Positions 21,247 to 32,744 of a stretch of 64,000 nt of DNA are shown piece by piece. Origin of the DNA: Ariolimax columbianus (Eukaryota > Mollusca > Gastropoda > Stylommatophora > Arionidae); NCBI GenBank assembly GCA_036924085.1, contig JAVGWX010000013.1:44610675-44674674 (forward strand), given 5' to 3'. The position numbers and the translations under genes are program-made. The notes under the pieces are model-generated. The model was not told the DNA's origin. It searched no databases and saw only the letters and a list, made by a program, of their open reading frames with translations. Each line of letters opens with the position of its first letter. The stretch's first letter is position 1.

Positions 21247-22254
21247 GAGTAGCCAGGGCGCAACCCTGGGCGCTGAATATGGAGACCACGGGCTGCCCAA
21301 ACTGCAGGATCCACCTCTCGGCCTCACTGGTGTAATCCAAAGGAATACAAAGCATGACAATTTGGCACCAGCTCAGCTGCAGGAGCTGCCGGAATGAGTT
21401 CGCAATTTTGAAACCATCCGCCTTAGGTGCTACCACTCCGGATTTTCTGTTTGGGTTTACTCCTGTAGCCCTACCTTCTCCCGAGGTTTCCACAAGGCAG
21501 TGGAGTAGTTGTCCACAGATGCTAGTTACTCGAGACATCCGATGCTACTCTTATCGTCCCAAGACTAGCCAGCACTCTCTGGGACTTGTGGGTTTAAAAT
21601 CAGAGTTCCTCCTCTCCTAGGCGAACTGCCTGAACAGGCTAACGAGCTTCGTCTACCCGGGTTTAGAGTCAGAGTTGACCTTCTCTTAGATTGGCTGCCA
21701 ATCAAAGCAAATGAGTTCAATCTGCCGCCCAGTTATACAGCCGGGTACTTGGTCGCGCTCCACAGTAGGCTCTGTAAGAAACTAGGGGCCCCTCATGAAG
21801 GTGCTGCTGGGGACACAATAATGTAGGAGAGGCCATTGGTATGGAAACTCCTGAACGGCAAGCCGAACAGTGAATCCAGCGGCGATCTCTACACCTGGAA
21901 ATGAGAAGCTATACTAGACGCTTCACTTTCCATTAACGATCGGGACGTCCAGTCCAGATCTCTCTACCCCTCCCTCCCCCCCCCCCCCCCCCCCCCCCCA
22001 CTAGAGTGTGTAGTAGTGCAGAAACTGGGGTAGCGAACCTGATCAATTTGGCACGTGGTATAACTAAGAATAACTAAGATTCACAAAATGTTTACTTTAA
22101 TATTTACAGAAAATGAGATAATAAACTTGATAATGATATATAATCCCCCTAGCTGTGACCAATCACTCTCGGACAAAAGCACATAGTCTTCTTCGGTTGT
22201 TGTGGTGTTCTTGTAAAGTGTGGTGTGCAAGGTAAGGTGCGGTGGGAGCAACTG
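21247..22254. other. unassigned, possible LINE 5' sequence; poly-C tract
   Basis: The text at 21600-21790 resembles leader or early coding parts of LINEs (LLDWLPIKANEF), but this is weak. A 24-bp C run lies at 21976-21999. Confidence 0.3.
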
Positions 22255-23230
22255 GTTTCGCAGGTCGGTTAACCCTGGATACAGAGTCATATGCCAAATG
22301 GATTGAAAATTGGTTTACGGGAAGAAGGCTGAGGGTGGGCAGAAATAAGGAGTACTCTGAGTTGGGTGAAGTGAAAAGTGGAGTGCCACATGGCTCGGTT
22401 TTGGGACCAATTTTGTTCTTGATATATATAAACGATTTGGACATTGATATGGGATCCATGGTTGCAAAATTTGCTGACGACACAAAACTATGCAGTACTG
22501 TCTCATCTAAATCAGAAGTGGATATATTGAGGTACTTACAGAAGTACTTACAGAATGGGAGAGAACAATATTAGAAAGATAGATAAAGGTACAGGGGTTA
22601 TAATAGATCATACAGGTAAGATGAGTGAGCAAGTTCATGTAGCAGTGAAAAAGGCAAATGCAATGTTAAATATGATAAAAAGAAATATTAAACACGGGAG
22701 CAAGAAAGTGATAGTCAAACTGTATAAAGTATTAGTTAGACCTAGATTGGAGTAATGTGTACAGGTGTAGCGTTATTATTATAGACATGCTGGAAGGAAT
22801 ACAAAAAAGAGCAACAAAGCTGATAGTGGGATTCCTGAATTACAGTTATCAGGAAAGACTCAGAAAAACTGGCCTACGGTGTCTAGAACAGTGAAGAAAT
22901 AGAGGTGACTTAATACAGGTTTATAAGATGATCAGAGGAATGGATAAATTAGACTATAACATGTTTTTTTCAAAACACAGTCACCCACAAGAACAAGATG
23001 GCATAGCTACAAATTAACTAAAGAGAGGTCCAGATTAGATATTAGGAAATATTTGTTTAGTCAGAGAATGGTGAATGTTTGAAATGCATTGTCACGAGAG
23101 GTAGTGGAGGTAAGGACAATTAATGCATTTAAGAATAAATTGGATGCGCATATCTTTTAGAGCAAGGACATGTAAATGAAACTGGTTGTATACAGGTTCT
23201 GCAGAGTCTTCTAAACCAGTATAAAGTTGT
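22255..23230 (+). mobile_element. CR1-like LINE, internally deleted copy A
   Basis: The RT palm frame has WIENWFTGRRLRVGRNKEYS, SVLGPILFLIYINDLD and FADDTKLC. The frame then jumps directly to MGENNIRKIDKG, losing about 25-30 residues present in copy B, and goes on to the AMLNMIKRNIKH block. The 3' end has the TCTTCTAAACCAGTATAAA motif. Several stops are present. Confidence 0.85.
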
Positions 23231-23339
23231 ATGCTTGTTGAAAAGTGGGTGGCCTATTCTTAGCTTGAAGATCAAACTCTGGTCTCTTCAATTCTAATCA
23301 ATTGTTTGGATTTGTCCTGGGAATCTAGTTTTTCTTGGT

Positions 23340-23727
23340 GTTTAAAATATATTCAGACCTGCGTTCTTGACATTCTGAAGTATAGAAGCGAGACTTGGTG
23401 CACTTATACTAGGCTGGAACGGTGACTCAACATCTTTCACGTGAGGTTTCACCGGCATGTATTGGGAATTGAGTACAAGAGAGAGTGTCACAAAATGTGG
23501 TCTTACAGCGAGCAAACACTCACAGCATACACTCCCTGTTGAGCCAGCAACTTCTTCAATAGTTGGCGCATTTTTACCGCATTGACGTTGAGAGGCTGCC
23601 AAAGAATATCCTTTATGGACTACTGGCCATTGGAATTAGAAGAATCGGCCGTCCCAAACTGCGATTCAAGGACGTGTGCAAAGAGACATGGATACAGCGG
23701 GATTAAGATCAATCTGTATTACAGAGG
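23340..23727 (+). mobile_element. RIGL-LINE, part before the CR1 insertion
   Basis: Plus-strand frames include SETWCTYTRLER, NIFHVRFHR and LLAIGIRRIGRPKLRFKDVC. These are the post-RT blocks that in the minus-strand relative at 38530-38975 run straight into the MKSCDIPPKSWE segment. Here that next block lies beyond the CR1 copy, at 25296. Confidence 0.7.
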
Positions 23728-23729
23728 AA

Positions 23730-25295
23730 ATGGTTTTTTAAAAATTGGAGGGGTTGAAAGTGAATAAATGTCCAGGTCAAGATGGTATTCATCCAAAATT
23801 GCTGTATGAAATTAGAGACCAACTAGCAAAACCATTGGCTATATTATGTTCTCAATCACTTACAAAAGGGATTGTTCCACGGGATTGGAAAGATGCAGGA
23901 GTGATCCCCTTATTCAAAAAAGGAAAAAAATCAGATCCAGCAAATTATAGACCGGTGAGTTTAACGAGCATAGTCTGTAAATTGTTAGAGTCAATAATCA
24001 AAGAAAACTTTGTAATGCATTTAGACAATTTAATCTAATTAGAAATAGTCAGCATGGGTTTACTAGAGGGAGATCATGCTTAACAAATCTATTAGAATTC
24101 ATGGAGGAGGTTACTAAAATCATAGATAAAGGGGAGCCAGTGGATGTTATTTATCTAGACTTTGCAAAGGCCTTTGATAGAGTACCTCATCAAAGATTAT
24201 TTCGAAAGTTAAAATCACATGGAATAGGTGGGGAAGTTGCCAAATGGATTGAAAATTGGTTAACGGGAAGAAGGCAGAGGGTGGGCATAAATAAGGAGTA
24301 CTCTGAGTGGTGTGAAGTGAAAAGTGGTGTGCCACAGGGCTCGGTTTTTGGACCAATTTTGTTCTTGATATATATGATTTGGACATTGATATGAGATCCA
24401 TGATTGCAAAATTTGCTGATGACACAAAACTATGCAGTAGTGTCTCATCTAAAGCGGAAGTGGATATATTTATGTCGGATTTAGATTAAATTCGAGAATG
24501 GCCTGTAAGCTGGTAAATGGAGTTTAATGTAGATAAATGTACAGTCATCCACATGGGTAGATCCAATATGGAACATAATTACAGAATGGGAGAAAACAAT
24601 ATTAGAGAGATAGATAAGGAAAGGGACCTAGGGGTTATAATAGATCATACAGAAAAGGTGAGTGAGCAAGTTAAGGTAGCAGTGAAAAAGGCAAATGCAA
24701 TGTTAGGTATGATAAAAAGAAATATTAAACACAGGAGCAAGGAAGTGATCGTCAAACTGTATACAGCTTTAGTTAGACCTAGATTGGAGTACTGTGTACA
24801 GGTGTGGAGTCTTTATCATAGAGGGGACATAAACATGCTAGAAAGAATACAAAAAAGAGCGACAAAGATGATAGTGGGATTCCAGTTATGAGGAACGACT
24901 CAGGAAAACCGGCCTACAGTGTCTCGAAGAGAGAAGAATTCGTGGTGACTTAATACAGGCTTATAAGATGATCAGAGGAATCGATAAATTAGACTATAAC
25001 AAGTTTTTTTTTAAAATACAGCCACCTACAATAACACGAGGCATAGCTACAAGCTGACTAAAGAGAGGTCCAGGTTAGATATTAGGAAATATTTTGTTAG
25101 TCAGAGAGTGGTGTCTGCTTAGAATGCATTGCCAGGGGAGGTAGTGGAGGCAGGGACAGTTAATGCATTTAAGAATAAACTGGATGCGCATAGCTTTTAG
25201 AGCAAGGTGATGTAAATGTAACTGGTTGTATACAGACTCTGCAGGGTCTTCTGAACCAGTATAAAAACGTTAAGTTAAGTTAAGTTAAGTTAAGG
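23730..25295 (+). mobile_element. CR1-like LINE copy B, RT domain with 3' tail
   Basis: This is 5'-truncated. RT motifs in order: KCPGQDGIHPKLLYE, VIPLFKKGKK..DPANYRPVSL, DVIYLDFAKAFDRVPH, GVPQGSVFGPILF, FADDTKLC, then AMLGMIKRNIKHRSKE and LVRPRLEYCVQVW. Breaks occur near 24040 and 24390, with stops later. The 3' end is CCAGTATAAAAACG followed by (TTAAG)n, the microsatellite-like tail of this family. It is the best CR1 reference in the window. Confidence 0.9.
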
Positions 25296-25640
25296 AACAT
25301 GATGTCATGCGACATCCCATCCGAGGACTGAGAAACAAATTGCTCAGGATCGAACTATCTGGGGACAGTCAGTTGGAGGGGGATAGTGACTGCCGTCGCT
25401 CGTAAAGGCCTTCTAGCTGTAGAGAAAAGAGAAAGACGTAAAAGATCAAGGAGCACTCCGGCAAGCCAACCTCCTCAGCGTGGTTGTACGATCTGTGGCA
25501 GTGACTGTCACTCGTGGATCGGCTTTTACAGTAATAGCAGACAGTGTCGAAATACAGAGGCGGAGCTGGACAAAACTCACAGGGCGCCACACGCATGTCT
25601 ACAGAGACTGAGAAGCCTTTGATGATGAAAATATATTCGG
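25296..25640 (+). mobile_element. RIGL-LINE, C2H2 tail after the CR1 insertion
   Basis: It opens with a MMSCDIPSED-like block, then AVEKRERRKRSRS and the zinc finger CTICGSDCHSWIGFYSNSRQC, ending in a GATGATGAAAA tail. It completes the LINE begun at 23340. Confidence 0.75.
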
Positions 25641-26584
25641 CCGGTCTGTGATGTAGCCAACTAATGTAACCATTCCTGTCTATAATTGTTTCTCAGGGAT
25701 AAACTTAACATATATTTTAAATAAATTCAGCATAATTAAACAACAGAGAATTGTTTTATATGTTTATAAATATATAAATAATTAATTTTAAGAGGAATTC
25801 TTGTATATTTGCAATTTTTGTTGAACAATAAATTAATTGGCACTAACTTTCTCCTTATTCACCGCTGCCACCAAATAATGCTTGTCTCGCTTTAAAAAAA
25901 ACCAAAAACAATATGGCGTAGAGGTATGTGAGTTCTATGGAAACAATTAAGGAGCATCTCTTTTTAATTGGAGCAACATGATCATTAAGGTAACTATACT
26001 GCTAAAATAGTTAGATAGACTTGCTGTCACACACGCAAGCTTCATGTTGGAAGGTTGATTACCAATAATGAGCGTCAGCTTAGAATCCTACAGATAGATT
26101 TAAGATAAGCAAGTATGATTCACTAGTCTGTCTGCAGTCATCACCCGCCGACTCGGCACTCACGCACTGGCAGTCTCAGAGTCTGGAATGTGACTCATTC
26201 AATTATTCACTTCAGACAGTTCAGATCACTAGGTCTTTTAATGTCACTGACTGTCTCTTTTACTGTCAGTTCCACAGGCAGGGAATGACTTGACTTACTA
26301 GTTTAAGTTTAACTAGTAGTAGTAGTTTGACCAGACTAGAAGTACAGTAGAGTCAGACTTGAGTAGTAGTATAAGTAGTTACCACATGCTGGAGATGCGA
26401 CTAACGCCACTAACGAACGTCTTGGTCAAGCAAAACAGTCTGAATAGTGAATTGAATAGAAGTAATAGTCTATATTTGCAATTTATACATTTACTCACTG
26501 ATCAGACTTGTTAATGTTACTGTTAGTTGGGGTCAGGTAAAATATTTTAAGTTCTTTTCAATCACTTCTAGTACTTCTACGCAG
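25641..26584. other. AT-rich unassigned DNA
   Basis: No gene or repeat partner was seen. From 26290 to 26380 it is rich in AGTAGT/ACTAGT strings, much like 16300-16620. Confidence 0.35.
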
Positions 26585-26880
26585 GTCTCCCTGTAAACGA
26601 GCTGTTTTCGTGGCAGCCTGGTTTAGTGGTTAACGTGGTGGGGAGTTGATATGATCCCTGTAGTAGTGAGAGACAAGCAGATGAAACTAAGCTCAGCATA
26701 ACTGTCTGCAATACCTTGGTCCACCTTCATCAACACATTCAGGGTGTGATGAAAGCTAATGTATGCCGGAATGTGATGAGAGCTAATGTATACCGGAATG
26801 TGATGAGAGCTAATGTACACCCTTTTCAGGTCGTATAAAAAGAGTAATCTTACTCATTCTGGACATTCAACAACTAGTTA
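26585..26880 (+). repeat. Repeat C copy with internal 27-bp expansion
   Basis: It lacks the first part of repeat C. The distal region carries three tandem copies of a 27-bp unit (GTGATGAGAGCTAATGTATA plus CCGGAAT) at about 26740-26822. It ends GGACATTCAACAAC. Confidence 0.65.
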
Positions 26881-27268
26881 TCACCAAAGAGGTTATCAGT
26901 GTTGTCGGAATAGGTAATTTTGTTTCTGCGCTAATAAATGAATAAATAGAATCAAAATCACTGAGCGAGCACACCAAGCTCAGGTTGTTTTAACTCCAAC
27001 ACATAACAGAGTTTACCTGACTACCTCCAGTACGGGCACTCACCGCACTGCAGCCCTTTGTTCCAGCTCTAAGGTGTCTGCGTGAGACCTTATCAATCAG
27101 TCCATTCTTTGCAAGGCCAGCTTGGATAGCAATGGCATGAGTAGATAGAGGCCTCAAATCTCAGGGACTTTATAATGTTTGCCCTTTAGCGTTGTTCGAA
27201 CGCCACCATGACCAGTCGAAAAGGAGCTCTACCAGATCTTGTCTATGGGGGGGGGGGTGGGGGGGGGA
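26881..27268. other. unassigned DNA ending in a poly-G tract
   Basis: No recognised motif. G runs of 11 and 9 split by one T lie at 27247-27267. Confidence 0.4.
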
Positions 27269-27269
27269 A

Positions 27270-28550
27270 GAAGTTGCTATCTGTTGAAACCATGTGATTT
27301 GGGGGTGGCCTCTGCTGCGCTTCCAGCCAGCTGGTTGGATACCCTTAGCACTTTGAACTGCCTTGAGAAGGATCTGGTGAGCTGAAACTTCCTGATCCAG
27401 TCAGACAACATGGCTAAACAGGGATAGGCGACAACGGTCCAGGACTTCTGATACAGTTGGGAGGTTAGTCATAGTAGAGACCTCGACATTTCGTACGAGA
27501 TCGTACAAACGAATCCCAAGAATACGCCGTTGATTGCGCATATGAAAGGACTCAAGTCTTGAGATGTCCTTTTTCAGCAGAGTCCAGGTTTCGGCTCCAT
27601 ACACTAGTACTGGAACCACACACGACTGGTAAATATGCAGCTTTGAACTCAGGGATAATCTACTATTGTTCCACACGCGCGGAGGTCGTTCATCAGCGAA
27701 GCCAATCCGACTTGACATATCTGGGCTACTGCATCCATCAAATGACATTGTGCTTTCGAGATAAGAAAGTTCATTTACGCTCTCCGCTGTGTGACCGCGA
27801 ACTACTATGTTTTGGAACCGTGTATCAGAGCCAAGATACTGAATTTTGGTCTTCGTCCCTTGAGATTGATAGTCCCATATTTTGAGCTGCGCTATCCAGA
27901 TAATCAAGAAACTGTTGCAGCGCTGTGCTGTCCAGGCTTATCAGAACTATGTCATCCGCGTAGATGATATCAGTGATGCATGTTTGGTCAATAGTGATTC
28001 CATCATGCAGAAAGCTGAGGCGGTCAAGGAGCCAGTCGACAGCTCGACAGAAGAGATCGGGAGTAAGGACACATCCCTGTCTGACCCCCATAGATGTTGG
28101 GAATCTTTCAGAGAGAGTGCCCCCGAGACGGATTCTGGCACCGGTATTCTAATGCAACGCTTTAATCAAGTCTAGTAGCGGAGCAGGAGTTCCGATGCCT
28201 TGCATGGCTTTCCACAGCGCCGATCTGTCCAAGAAGTCTAATGCCACCTTTAAGTTCACGTACGCACCGCAAAGGGGGCCAGTAAATGCGAGGTGTAACT
28301 CTGCCAGGAGACGGGCTGCGAGGATGGCATCCACTGTTGATCTACCTGGCGTGAAACCCGACAGATGTGGGTGACATTTTGAGATCAGCAGCGCTTTCAG
28401 ACTGGCGAACAGCACGTGAGCGAATACCTTGTCTGGAACTGAAAGCAGGGACTTGTGTAAATATATATAGCAATGAATGAACTGATATACTAACTTTGAT
28501 ATCACCCACAGTGTAAATATCAGATACAATTTTTCTTTTTCTGCGATCAT
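27270..28550 (-). mobile_element. LINE reverse transcriptase, RTE/L2-type, decayed
   Basis: On the minus strand, in order: HLSGFTPGRSTVDAILAARL, GVRQGCVLTPDLFCRAVDWL, the catalytic IYADDIVLIS, NELSYLESTMSFDGCSSPDM, LVYGAETWTLLKKD and ILGIRLYDLVRN, then a post-RT RLSLFSHVV. Frames break near 27850 and 28100. The YADD box is intact but no single frame spans the domain. The endonuclease is absent. Related C-terminal pieces lie at 30765-31130 and 41620-42300. Confidence 0.85.
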
Positions 28551-29150
28551 TACTCATTTAGGCTGTACAGCTTCTCTAAGGGAGTTGGCATGGGCCAAAA
28601 TCTTCTCATATCTATGTGCTGGGGGCAGTCTTGAAGTACATGTGCTGCTGCCATGTTTTCCAGGCCACAGTAACATAAGCTGGGGGTACTTATTTTGAAT
28701 TTGATGTCTCATTCTATTGTGACCAGTTTGGAGATGCAGAATGATAACTTGGTCTTTTCTGGATAGTTGGTAGTACCCAACATTTGCATGGTATTTAGGA
28801 TGTTCTTCCTCAAACTGAGCAATAGTTTTGGCCTCTCGGTGTGGCACTGAGCTTTTGTCTCTTTGCGTGGCATTGAGTTTTGACCTCTTTATGCAACACT
28901 GAGTTTTGGCCTCTTGGTGTGTCACTGTATGGAGGGATTGTTCAATTTTGCTACCAGCTTTGGACAGAGCATTGGCTCTCTGTAATCCCGCAGTGTGATG
29001 GAAGCCACTGGATGGTAACCGATAAGGTCCTTTGGATAATGTTTAACTCAGTTCTTATTTCCTGAAGCATGCGCTCATTTCTGGTGCTATGTAATGATTC
29101 AAGTAGGAAATAGTTAACCAAATATCGACATGACCACGAGGATAAGTATT
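28551..29150 (-). mobile_element. RNH-LINE, RNase H end and C-terminus
   Basis: The minus strand first reads RTELNIIQRTLSVTIQWLPS then HCGITE (the last RNase H block, about 29080-28950), then LSRKDQVIILHLQTGHNRM (about 28770-28700) and a decayed CxC...C knuckle. Between them, at 28830-28927, lies a roughly 26-bp unit repeated about four times that stays open as HQEAKTQCC-like peptides. Confidence 0.7.
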
Positions 29151-29289
29151 TTTGCACCCTGAAAGTGTCCAAAGAAAAGAAAGTCTCTATAGAATTTAAC
29201 CCTGGTCGTCCAGGTGACAACCCCTGCCACCATCCGGGATATTAAATCTGCTATCTGAACCATGGATTAAATCTGCTATCATGGATTAA

Positions 29290-29759
29290 AATAGTGCCAC
29301 AGGTTAGTTAGTTTACCATTTATAGCTGGAGAGTGATGCTGTCATATACACCGATGGATCAGTCGCGCGCAGTCGGACATCAGGCTGGGGTTTCTCGGCC
29401 AGAGTGAGAGGAGAGGTCGTTGCTGAGCGCAATAGGGCATACATTTCAACAACCTCCAGTATGAGAATGGAGACGGAAGCAGTGACCTCAGTACTGAAAT
29501 GGATATCTGAGACTTCTATAACAAAGGCAGTCATCGTGACAGACGCGCAAGCCGTACTTAAGAAAGTACAGAAGGGATGACTTAGGTATGAGGGGATAAC
29601 TGCTGTTGAGGCCTCAAACCTTTAGGTGTTGACCTGGGTACTGTCCTGCTCATGCCGGGGTTCAGGGCAAGGAAAGAGCTGACATCTTGGATTCACAAGC
29701 TCCCATCATGGGCACATTAGTGATGGATAGAAGGGACATTTTGAAATCAATCAATGACC
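29290..29759 (+). mobile_element. RNH-LINE RNase H domain, before the R1 insertion
   Basis: The plus-strand frame shows an RNase H fold signature: IYTDGSVARSRTSGWGFS (first Asp), METEAVTSVLKW (Glu) and IVTDAQAVLKKV (second Asp), then after a stop a GVQGKERADILDSQAP block with the last Asp region. It ends at SINDR, where an R1 SINE is inserted. Confidence 0.8.
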
Positions 29760-30119
29760 GGGATCAAGACGCTGAGCAGCGCATGTGCTGCAGTGATCAG
29801 CGACCCATAGCTGACTGCTAGCGTCAGGGCCTGCGAACCAGAGCTGCCAAGACCCTTCTACACCTCCACGCGGTGATCCTGGATAACAGGCTGCAGCAGG
29901 GCAGACTGGCTAAGGAGAAGGGATCAAAGAGGGAATGCTAACCCGGTACTCAAAAAATGCTTGTTGAAGTCGGATGTGTTGGATCGAAATGTGCAAATAT
30001 CACAGTCAAGCTGTAAGCTACGACACAACGCATTCCGTTCTCTGGACTACATTCTGCTACTTAAGCCCTTTCAGGGTTTGGTAGCGGTAGATTAAGAATG
30101 AATGCAGAAGAAGAAGAAG
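29760..30119 (+). repeat. R1 SINE-like repeat, full-length
   Basis: A 360-bp copy from GGGATCAAGACGCTGAGC to the AGAAGAAGAAGA tail. It is flanked by an 11-bp direct repeat AATCAATGACC (29749-29759 and 30120-30130). The insertion splits the LINE around it. Confidence 0.9.
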
Positions 30120-30130
30120 AATCAATGACC

Positions 30131-30375
30131 AAATCATTAATCCACATACTGCAAAGTGTCTACATTAAACGAAGTTCGAGTGGAGTGGGACGCATTAGAG
30201 CACGGCGCAGGAGAGTGTACAACCAGCGAGCTACAGGGACCATCAGCATCTATACCTTACGCTATTTGATGAGAGAGAGACTGAGCACCTATGGGTATGC
30301 CCGGAGTGCAGTGACATCGATTCTTAGAAACAGCTGGAGCACTGTCTTTTGCTTTGAGATGGATTTAACAATTGG
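30131..30375 (+). mobile_element. RNH-LINE continuation after the R1 insertion
   Basis: It continues the LINE from the duplicated target, with MRERLSTYGYARSAVTSILR and further decayed sequence. No intact frame. Confidence 0.5.
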
Positions 30376-30589
30376 CTCATAAACTATCTTAGTCTTGGGA
30401 ACTCTTCACTTGTACGGCAAGTACTTCACTTGCAAGGAATGGGCTAAAACGGATACTTAGATTTGGGATTGCTGGTGTGTTTCATCTTTGGTTGTTATGT
30501 GTATGTGTGTGAATAACAAATACAGGATGTATTACGTATGTGTGAGGAGTGCGTGGCCAAGTGGCTAGGGCATCAGTCTCCAAACCAAG
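30376..30589 (+). repeat. possible tRNA-like head, otherwise unassigned
   Basis: GCGTGGCCAAGTGGCTAGGG at 30549-30568 resembles an A box. The B-box position (ACAGGTTAGAAACC) is weak. Confidence 0.3.
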
Positions 30590-30765
30590 AGCACACAGGT
30601 TAGAAACCTTGGTACATTAAAGGTTAAAACAGGTTAAAGATTTCGGTACATCATAGGTTAAAAACCTTGGTACATCATAGTTTTAAATCCTTGGTACATC
30701 AAACGTTAAAAACTTTGGTACATCATAGGTTAAAATCCTTGGTACATCAAAAGTTCAGAACTTCA
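30590..30765. repeat. imperfect 24-26 bp tandem repeat
   Basis: About seven variants of AGGTTAAAA(A/T)CCTTGGTACATCA(T/A)A are seen in a row. Confidence 0.8.
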
Positions 30766-31130
30766 TTTCCATCACAGCACTCCATGGTATTGAAACTCAA
30801 GGCCACAAGATGGAGAGCACGAAAGAATTCAATTATCTTGGTAGCATGATCTCATCTGATGGTTGTAGCGATCCCGAAATGTCAAGGCGGAACGGACAAC
30901 TGCATCTGCTATGCACAGCTTCTGATGTGTATGAAGTAACGGCAAGATCTCCCTTAAAATAAAAATCTGCATCTACCAGTCTTGCATTGTTCCAGTCCAC
31001 CTTTATGGCTCCAAAACATGAACATTACTCGAACATGGCATATCAAGACTAGAGGTCTTCAAGATGTGCAACAAGCAGCATATTCTGGGCATTTTGATGG
31101 TATGACATAGAGGTTTCTGTTAAGACAAGC
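30766..31130 (+). mobile_element. LINE RT C-terminus (same type as 27270-28550)
   Basis: Plus-strand frames read FNYLGSMISSDGCSDPEMS-like, then IYQSCIVPVHLYGSKT and ISRLEVFKMCNKQHILGI. Many stops are present. Confidence 0.65.
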
Positions 31131-31374
31131 CTCCACCCAATCTTGGAAATACTGGACTACTGGCGGTTTTTTTTTGTTCGTTCATGTCATACAGCTGGAC
31201 CAGGAAACCCTGGATCACAAGATACTTCACAGTTTGCTCCTCAACACCAAAGGGCATTCTCTGACCAGTTGGAGGTGCAGAAGAGGCTGTCCCTGCACAA
31301 TGTGGCTTCAGCAGATAACAGCTTCCCACTCTGCTCTAGCTGAGCCATGCCGCAGCTGTGGGTCATGAATGAAA
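31131..31374. other. unassigned DNA
   Basis: No repeat partner or domain recognised. Confidence 0.3.
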
Positions 31375-31985
31375 TCCAATCTTTTCTTAAATGCAATAAT
31401 TGTCCCTGGATTCACTACTTTCTGTGGCAATGCATTCCAAGCATTCACCACTCTCTGACTAAACAAATATTTCCTAATATCTAATTTGGACCTCTCTAGT
31501 TAATTTGTAGCTATGCCCTCTTGTTCTTGTTGGTGGTTGCATTTTGAAAAACTTGTTATAGTCTAATTTATCCGTTCCTTTGATTATCTTATAAACATGT
31601 ATTAAGTCACCTCTATTTCTTCACTGTTCTGGACACTGTAGGCTGGTTTTTCTGAGTCTTGCCTCATAACTAATTCTGGAATCCTACTATCAGCTTTGTC
31701 GCTGTTTTTTGTATCCTTTCCAGCATGTTTATATCCCCTCTATGATAAGGACTCCACATCTGTACACAGTACTCCAATGTAGGTCTAACTAATGATTTAT
31801 ACACTTTGGCTATCAGTTCCTTGCTCACATGTTTAATATTTCTTTTTATTATACCTAACATTGCATTGTCCTTTTTCAGTGCTACCTGGACTTGCTCACT
31901 CCTTTTACCTATATTACCTACTAAAACACCTAGGTCCTTGGCTGAGTAATAACTATCTTGAGCAATGAAGTCCAAGTTATCACAT
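31375..31985 (-). mobile_element. CR1-like LINE 3' portion
   Basis: The minus-strand frame (31975-31670) reads KKDNAMLGIIKRNIKHVSKE, LVRPTLEYCVQMWSPYHRG and ERIQKTATKLIVGFQN, the C-terminal RT region of the CR1-like family. Its 3' part around 31600 is uninterrupted and gives the empty-site sequence for the insertion at 460-1897. Confidence 0.88.
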
Positions 31986-32744
31986 TTTGTTTTATATCCA
32001 GAAATCGAAATGCTTGTGGGTGAGAGCTAGTGTGAGGTGGAACGCCAGCCAGTATTTACTTACTAGAGATTAACAAGCAAGTACAATGTAAGTAATGTTT
32101 TTATGGATAAGTAAGTAATTGTAACAGTTCCCAATGGAGCATAAGCATTTAGAGCAGAAGAAATTGGGGCTGGCAATTGTATTCAATGAGAGTAAATAAT
32201 TGGCTGAGAAAGTTAGCGAAGCCTGGTCAATCCAGGGTCAGCACAACGCCTATGTGCGGACCGAAGCGAGTGTTTAGCGTTTGCTATAAGGTGGAACTTG
32301 TCTGGATTGTGGATAGGTGTTAGATCTAACCATTCCTAGTATCAGACTGGTACCAGACATAGTGGTGGTGGGAGATTAAGGATTTGCATGTCAGGCTGTC
32401 ACATTTGCAGTGACATGTAAAAATTTTAGTCAATAAAACTCTAGAAGGGAAGGGCCCAATGAGATTGATGGGTAACCAGCCAGCTGGGGCGGACCATTGG
32501 ACAGCCATTTTGGGTTTCCAGTGCTAAAAAAAAGAGTCTATAAAAGAGATAGTAGATGAGAGAATCAGGATTCTTGAGAGCGAGCATTTACATGGTGGTT
32601 ATCCCATCATACACCTAGAGTCTTGCATTTTGCTCAAAAATGAATGATGGACACCCTTGTAAAGAATATGAGAAAGAGATCTGATCACTTGTGAGTGAGA
32701 AGATTTGTTGTGGTACGTGTCGAAAAAGGGTCTGGTGAACTTAA

